The notes beneath the pieces are model-generated. The model worked only from the letters and a program-made list of their open reading frames with translations. It was not told the origin of the DNA and made no database searches. This document shows, piece after piece, positions 59,601 to 64,000 of a DNA stretch of 64,000 nt (its first letter is position 1; each line of letters starts with the position of its first letter). This stretch comes from Xiphias gladius (Eukaryota; Chordata; Actinopteri; Istiophoriformes; Xiphiidae): the NCBI RefSeq assembly GCF_016859285.1, contig NC_053400.1, positions 32,480,001-32,544,000 on the forward strand, read 5' to 3'. A program made the position numbers and the translations under genes.

Positions 59601-62330
59601 CATAATCTGATGTAAGAGCTGTCATTTGACACGACATTAAAAAAAAAAAAAGTTGAATCTTCAGGCAACACTTAAAATGAAATAACTTACTGTATAACTG
59701 CTATATAACAGCTCAAGTATGATACTGTGTGTATATGTTTGCGTTGGAAGCAAGCTGGTAGACAGAAGTAACAGTAGTAATTTACATCTAGGAGAAATCG
59801 AATAACAATTTTAGGCTTTTGAGGCCACCAGCTATATCCACTTTTGAGTTCAAAAAAATGCTCGAGGCTCATTATTTTGGTTTTTACAGTCCGCGACTTC
59901 TCTGTTCTGGTTCAGCCTCACCGCATCTCATAGCGTCGTTTTCGACCGCAGCCGGCAGCTGTTTTCAGAGGAACAGCTGTAAATAATCACTACCTGCTGA
60001 GCAGTAAACAGCAGACGGAGACAGTCAGAGACCAGCTGGTGGACACAGTGGAGCATTTAGCAGCTATAGATCCAGATGCTTCCCTCAGGAGCTGGTGGAG
60101 ACCAAAACCAGAGCTAAAAGGGGGGGGGGGGTACCGGACTGGACATTCGCTTTAACAACCTGCTAAAGTGATTATGTGAATGTTGTATTTACAGCTTGTT
60201 TCAGCTGACCCCCCAAAAAACAACAACTGTTTCAACATAATAACCAACATATTTAAGGATAAGGATCTTCACACAGATAACAATAATAATGAGTGAAAAA
60301 ACTTTCCGGAGAGAATCAAGTGTACCGTTAATGTACCTCCTCGCAGAATTAAATGAATAAAAAATAATTCCTTTATGCCCAAAAATACTTGTTCAGAACT
60401 ACATTTACAGAACAGATCCCTGACGTGGATCCCTACATTTAATACAGTATTATCAGAGCTGGCCTGAATGCATCTTATGAATGAGAAGCGTGCATGTGTC
60501 CTGCTGACAGTAGATATGTGGCGTATTATGCAAAGTCTTTTAATCTCCTGGAAAGAAGGACATAAATCCCATCCATCAACCTCTCAACACAAAGCTAATG
60601 AAACACTCGGATCTGCTTTTTCACCAACGCGAGACGTCACCTGAGACAAATGGCCTCAGCCGGATTCAGTGACAGTTATTCACAGTCCTCGTCGATCAGG
60701 TAAACTAAACTTATTAAGGTGAGTAATTTTCCAGCTCAGAAAGCTCACCAGTGTTTGTTCTCGAAGGTGAATTATGTTTTCACACTGAGGTCTCTAAACC
60801 GGCAAGAGAGAGGCAGATTCCACTTCCACTCTCTGTCCGTGTGTTGTCAGTTGATATGTAAAGTTCACAGAGGTCGTTTTTCCGCTTCGGTGTATTTATT
60901 CCTCTTTGCTAACTCTGGCACTGAAATGAATGATTTTCTTTTGGGGGGGGGGGGGTAAAGAAATCCAAAATTTAACACCACAGAGCGGCAACGTCTCGAG
61001 TTAAAATTGTGAGACAGCACGGTCATACATTTCTGCTTTGTCTCTAATGAACTCAGTCTGGTCACGAATCATTTAGAGTCACACCGTCAAGTCACACTGA
61101 AACACATCCTCTTGGTTCCTTAATTTGACATATTTCCCGACGAAGCCGGCTGCTGAGGCGAGAAAAAACACACGGGCAGATCACAGAAAAGTAGAAATGA
61201 ATGCCAGATCGGTTAGGGGGAGGGAGGGGGCTGTTCAAATATAGCCGATGTGACGGTTTTACGGGTCGGAGATTTTACTTTTCCGCCGACACTCGCAGCA
61301 CGAAGTCAACAGCCGAGTTGTATTCCCATGTCCAGCATGACACTTATTTTGCGGAGCAGAGTTTTGTGCCTAATCCTTTTTTTTTCTTTTGGAGACTTGT
61401 ACATTTGAGATTTGAGCACCTGCACGCCTTGTGATGAAAACTTTAGACACATTTTTATTTACAACTTCTGAAAGGAAAAGTTTTTCGCACTTGGAGTGAT
61501 CGTCACGTTGACAGAAAAAAAGAAAAAAGAAAAGAAAAAAAAACACAGGTGCCTTTTAAGTTTATTTATGGAGTGTTAATTAGGAGTGTAATCATACACA
61601 GTTTGGTGGTGATAGATGGCACGGGGCTCACAGCTCAACACACACAGAAAGTTTGGGTTCAAACAAACTTTGACAGCAGTAAATTCCTCGCTGGATTTTC
61701 CATTTGATATAAACGCTCAAATAAGTTTAACCATTTCCACGATTTTTAGTTTTTCCTCACAGTTTTTGGTTTTGAATGCTCACATCTGGTCCTTGTCTAC
61801 ATGCAACTAAAATAAAAAATAAGCGAATGAATAATTAACATGAACTTGGTGGCTGAACATTTTCCAAACACAAAAGCCACGAAGCCAAAAAAAGTTTTTT
61901 GGGGTTTTTTTTTTAAATATGTGTAGGAATTTTCCGCTGCTCTTACTTTATTACCTGCCCTTCATAATTCTTGATTTTGATAAGTGGTATATAAATATCA
62001 CTTTGTCATGTCACTTTGTTTTAAAAACAAGGTCTGGTTCAGAAATGGCGTCATGGTGAGGTAATGATTTAAAGATGTGCACAGATGAAACATGACGACT
62101 GTTTTCCCTCCATGTGTTTTCACGCAGGTTGCTTCTTGTTCTGCTGGACGCCATTCTTCGTGGTGCACACGACACGAGCCGTGTGCTTAACCTGCGACAT
62201 CCCTCCCGCTCTGACGAGCACCGTCACCTGGCTGGGCTACGTCAACAGCGCCCTCAACCCCATCATCTACACCATCTTCAACACCGAGTTCAAGAAGTTC
62301 TTCAAGAAGTGTTTCCGCAGCTGCTGCTGA
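49405..62330 (+). CDS. drd4: Dopamine receptor D4, Gi-coupled GPCR (4 coding exons)
   Basis: Exons: 49405-49647, 50836-50948, 53446-54041, 62128-62330; GT-AG introns, 384 aa. Intron positions match human DRD4 (after TM2, inside the Arg of the TM3 DRF, and inside the Gly after RVLPVVV). D2-like receptors bind dopamine and lower cAMP through Gi/o. Visible key residues: NDT glycosylation site near the N-terminus, Asn38 (TM1), Asp66 (TM2), Cys94 with Cys171 (disulfide), the amine-binding Asp101, DRF 118-120 (D4 subtype has DRF where D2 has DRY), TM5 serines 182/183/186, CWTP with Trp324, NPIIY at 361-365, and a terminal Cys-Cys likely palmitoylated. The third cytoplasmic loop (about 204-305) is proline-rich ([10 protein letters not shown]) but lacks the human 48-base repeat. 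Intact, no frameshift. Confidence 0.97.
49850..50040 (+). repeat. Interspersed repeat family C in drd4 intron 1
   Basis: See the copy in cdhr5 intron 1. Here AAAGACGTGCAAAATGACAA and GCAAAGAGATGCAACATGAG are followed by a G-run and CATTCATGTCCGTGCCCC. Confidence 0.6.
50785..50830 (+). repeat. TG microsatellite forming the drd4 exon 2 acceptor
   Basis: An interrupted (TG)n of about 46 bases ends five bases before the exon, at a CGCAG acceptor. A second TG/CG-rich tract begins in the donor on the other side (50949-50979). Confidence 0.9.
51790..52140 (+). repeat. Interspersed repeat family A, copy 3 (drd4 intron 2)
   Basis: CAAACAGTCAGAGAGCAGCC, GAGCGTTCAGCGGCCAAAGA, CCCGATGCTTCCCTCGGGAG and GAGACCAAAAGCCAGATTTG follow the family A order with moderate divergence. 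Confidence 0.65.
56480..56612. repeat. CA/TA microsatellite with a perfect palindromic core
   Basis: GTGTGTGTATATATATACAC at about 56484 is self-complementary. It continues into long CA runs interrupted by ATATAC. The Tc1-like element starts just after it. Confidence 0.9.
56619..57600 (+). pseudogene. Truncated Tc1/mariner element with broken transposase
   Basis: The 5' end reads TAGTGGGGTCCAAAAGTCTG, a typical fish Tc1 terminus. The transposase starts near 57053 in one frame (paired-like region [20 protein letters not shown]), shifts frame near 57245 ([48 protein letters not shown]), then shifts again near 57470 ([16 protein letters not shown]) before the coding signal ends about 57560. The catalytic C-terminal half is missing, so the copy is inactive. 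It belongs to a different subfamily from the two elements at the left of the window. Confidence 0.88.
58330..59060. repeat. Interspersed repeat block ('GGTGGCGCTGTAATT / CCGCCATGATGG')
   Basis: GAGGGTGGCGCTGTAATTA, CCGCCATGATGGATTTTCC, TTTTGAATTTTTTGAAAACC and CTGATACCAAGCTGTCTGTA occur in an order I know from abundant fish repeats. The ends are not defined. Confidence 0.45.
59880..60220 (+). repeat. Interspersed repeat family A, copy 4 (drd4 intron 3)
   Basis: TCATAGCGTCGTTTTCGACC, AACAGCAGACGGAGACAGTC, GACCAGCTGGTGGACACAGT and GGAGCTGGTGGAGACCAAAA, ending in a G-run. It is the closest match to copy 2. Confidence 0.75.
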
Positions 62331-63042
62331 CGGCAGGTTCCTCCTCCAGAGACACTGACCCAGCGAACTGAAGGAAGGAACTGGGAGATGATGAAGCTCA
62401 GACCTGCGAAAACACGCTGTCACACAGGAGCGTGCTTTGGTCGGACTAGCAGCAACCAACAGCTCTCGACTGGATAGTCTCTCGTACCTGGACTGCCAGG
62501 TGCAGACGGACACGCCGATCAGTGGGTGGAAGACGGCTGATAGTGTCAGTCTTTAACAATGTTTGAAAAAGCAGTTACTGGTGGTATCCGTTGCATTTCT
62601 GGGTCCATTTCCTTGTTTGGTGGTGAACTTCTTTGATTCCTGGGGATCGCAGCCCAAACAAAAGGATGATGTTTTGGCAGAAAGCTGCAGGAAGCAGCTG
62701 CACACTGTCGGCTGACACAGACTCCGCTGTCCGAAAGGAGGATATTGTGGCTTTCAGTTTGTCCGTACAGCACTTCTTTCTTTCTTTCCTTTCTTTTTCC
62801 AGAGCATACTGTATATCAGCCTTGGTTTGGGTTATGGTCTGCCAGTTCCAGTGAAGGATGTGGGATTTGCGCAGAGCATGAGAGGGAAGTCTGCCTGAGA
62901 GGATCAACTCAGGGCAAAGACGTCCCCAAGGATACAGAAAGACTGAATAAGCTTCAACAGACCAGAATGACAAGCAACTGAAAGCCTCATGACTAAAATA
63001 ATCCCCTAAATCAGCCACTGATAAATACATACACATATAAGC
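62331..63042 (+). other. drd4 3' untranslated region and flank
   Basis: No further coding exon is seen. No clean AATAAA occurs close to the stop; variants such as GATAAA near 63020 are possible signals. The mRNA end is unknown. Confidence 0.45.
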
Positions 63043-63235
63043 TTGAAGGAAAAGTTCAACATTTTGGGAAATAAGACTTATACGCTCTCTCGCCCTGAGT
63101 TAGATTAGAAGATCAATACCACTCTTATGCCCGTATGGTGATTTTTGAAGCTACAGCCAGCAGCCGGTTAGCTTAGCTTAGCATAAAGACTGGAAAAAGA
63201 GGGAAACAGCAAACCTGGCTCTGTTTGAAGCAGGG
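63043..63235 (+). repeat. TTAGCTTAGC-type repeat, best-preserved copy
   Basis: GAAAAGTTCAACATTTTGGG at the start, then TTAGATTAGAAGATCAATAC, AAGCTACAGCCAGCAGCCGG, TTAGCTTAGCTTAGCATAAA and AACCTGGCTCTG. One terminal end is clear; the other is lost. Confidence 0.8.
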
Positions 63236-64000
63236 CTGTGCCGGAATCTCAGCCAGTGTACGCAGCTTCTGGCCATGTTGCGTCGCTCCATCACGGCAGT
63301 CCGGGGCACCGCACGCCCGCCCTTTTCCCCAGCGCCGTCATCGTTGCGCGCCGGGTTTATTTTTTTGCCGGAGCAGCCTCACGTCTCTGAAGCCGTGCAT
63401 GTAAAGGCCCGGGTTTACTGGCAATTGACTGAACATCCATTTTAATGACGCTTTTCATTTGTTTTCTTCTGACTTTGTCTTCGCGCGCACACAGGAAAAC
63501 TTGTGTTTGTAGTTAGCGAGGGGGCCAGAGAGGGAGAAAAGCTGGGGCGGGAGGGCGACAGCCCGTTAAACTCTTATTCATTCCCCTCCTGCTCTCTGTG
63601 AGCAGCCTCTCTGCGTTTCAATGCGGCCAAATTCACTACATAGTTGCTCTTTTTTACATATTTTTCTCCCTCTGTTCTCAGGCGGCGAGTGTGGAATCAA
63701 AAATGCCATGCTGGGACCAGCAGTCATGACAAGTCTGCTGAGCTGCAGACACAATGCTTATTTTATGATCACGACGCCGTCAGACAACGTAAACAAAAAC
63801 ACAGGTTACCGACGACAGCTGTGCTATGTTGTCATTTCAGACGCGTGGTGAAAGTTAGAGGCAACAAAACGTCATATTCAAGCACAGCCACAAAGCGTCT
63901 GCTGCTGTCACATCTGAAGGAGCTGCGAACGTGCACTTATGCTCCCGTTACGCTAGTGGTCGGCCAATCTGACCACTAAGAGACGACTCTGTTTCAATTT
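63236..64000. other. Right flank, nothing recognised
   Basis: A GC-rich patch at about 63290-63420 is followed by mixed sequence. Open frames at 63621-63979 have no recognisable domain. Confidence 0.35.

Larger units (their letters stand above)
54042..62127 (+). other. drd4 intron 3, 8.1 kb, mostly repeats
   Basis: It contains a CA/TA tract, a dead Tc1 copy, a block at about 58330-59060 and a family A copy, listed separately. The stretch at 55480-55860 begins with GGTGTTCAGACC and has an open frame with no recognised domain; it may be another transposon fragment. No nested gene was found. Confidence 0.55.

Overview
The window is vertebrate nuclear DNA, most likely from a percomorph teleost. 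The genes are split by many GT-AG introns. The DNA is AT-rich and carries CA, TTA, AAT and GAA microsatellites, three decayed Tc1/mariner transposons, and many short interspersed or hairpin repeats of types common in spiny-rayed fish. I see no bacterial, phage or CRISPR content.

Three protein-coding genes can be rebuilt exon by exon in a continuous frame. (1) ctsd, cathepsin D, + strand, 8651-19670: nine coding exons, 396 aa, with CLEAR-like and CRE-like sites just upstream. (2) cdhr5, cadherin-related family member 5 (mu-protocadherin), - strand, 37093-23474: fourteen coding exons, 709 aa, with a signal peptide, about four cadherin repeats, one membrane helix and a conserved cytoplasmic tail, but no mucin repeat block. 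(3) drd4, dopamine receptor D4, + strand, 49405-62330: four coding exons, 384 aa, with all the class A aminergic receptor hallmarks but no human-type repeat in the third cytoplasmic loop.

Layout: 1-8440 is transposon- and repeat-rich flank; 8440-20060 is the ctsd promoter and gene; 20060-23470 is the convergent ctsd/cdhr5 spacer, full of repeats; 23474-37093 is cdhr5; 37094-49400 is a 12.3 kb divergent cdhr5/drd4 spacer with microsatellites, repeats, a small LINE remnant and GC-rich DNA near drd4; 49405-62330 is drd4, most of it an 8.1 kb last intron; 62331-64000 is its 3' flank.

The three genes do not form a pathway: a lysosomal protease, a brush-border adhesion protein and a neuronal/retinal GPCR. 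Their adjacency is shared chromosomal history. In humans CDHR5 and DRD4 are close neighbours on 11p15.5 in the same relative orientation, with the secretin gene between them; I could not see secretin here. I did not find a new biological system. The most useful observations are the full cdhr5 model, including a distant signal-peptide exon and a 60-base exon, its missing mucin region, a conserved possible phosphatase-docking motif in its tail, TG-repeat splice sites in ctsd and drd4, and candidate regulatory sites for ctsd and drd4.
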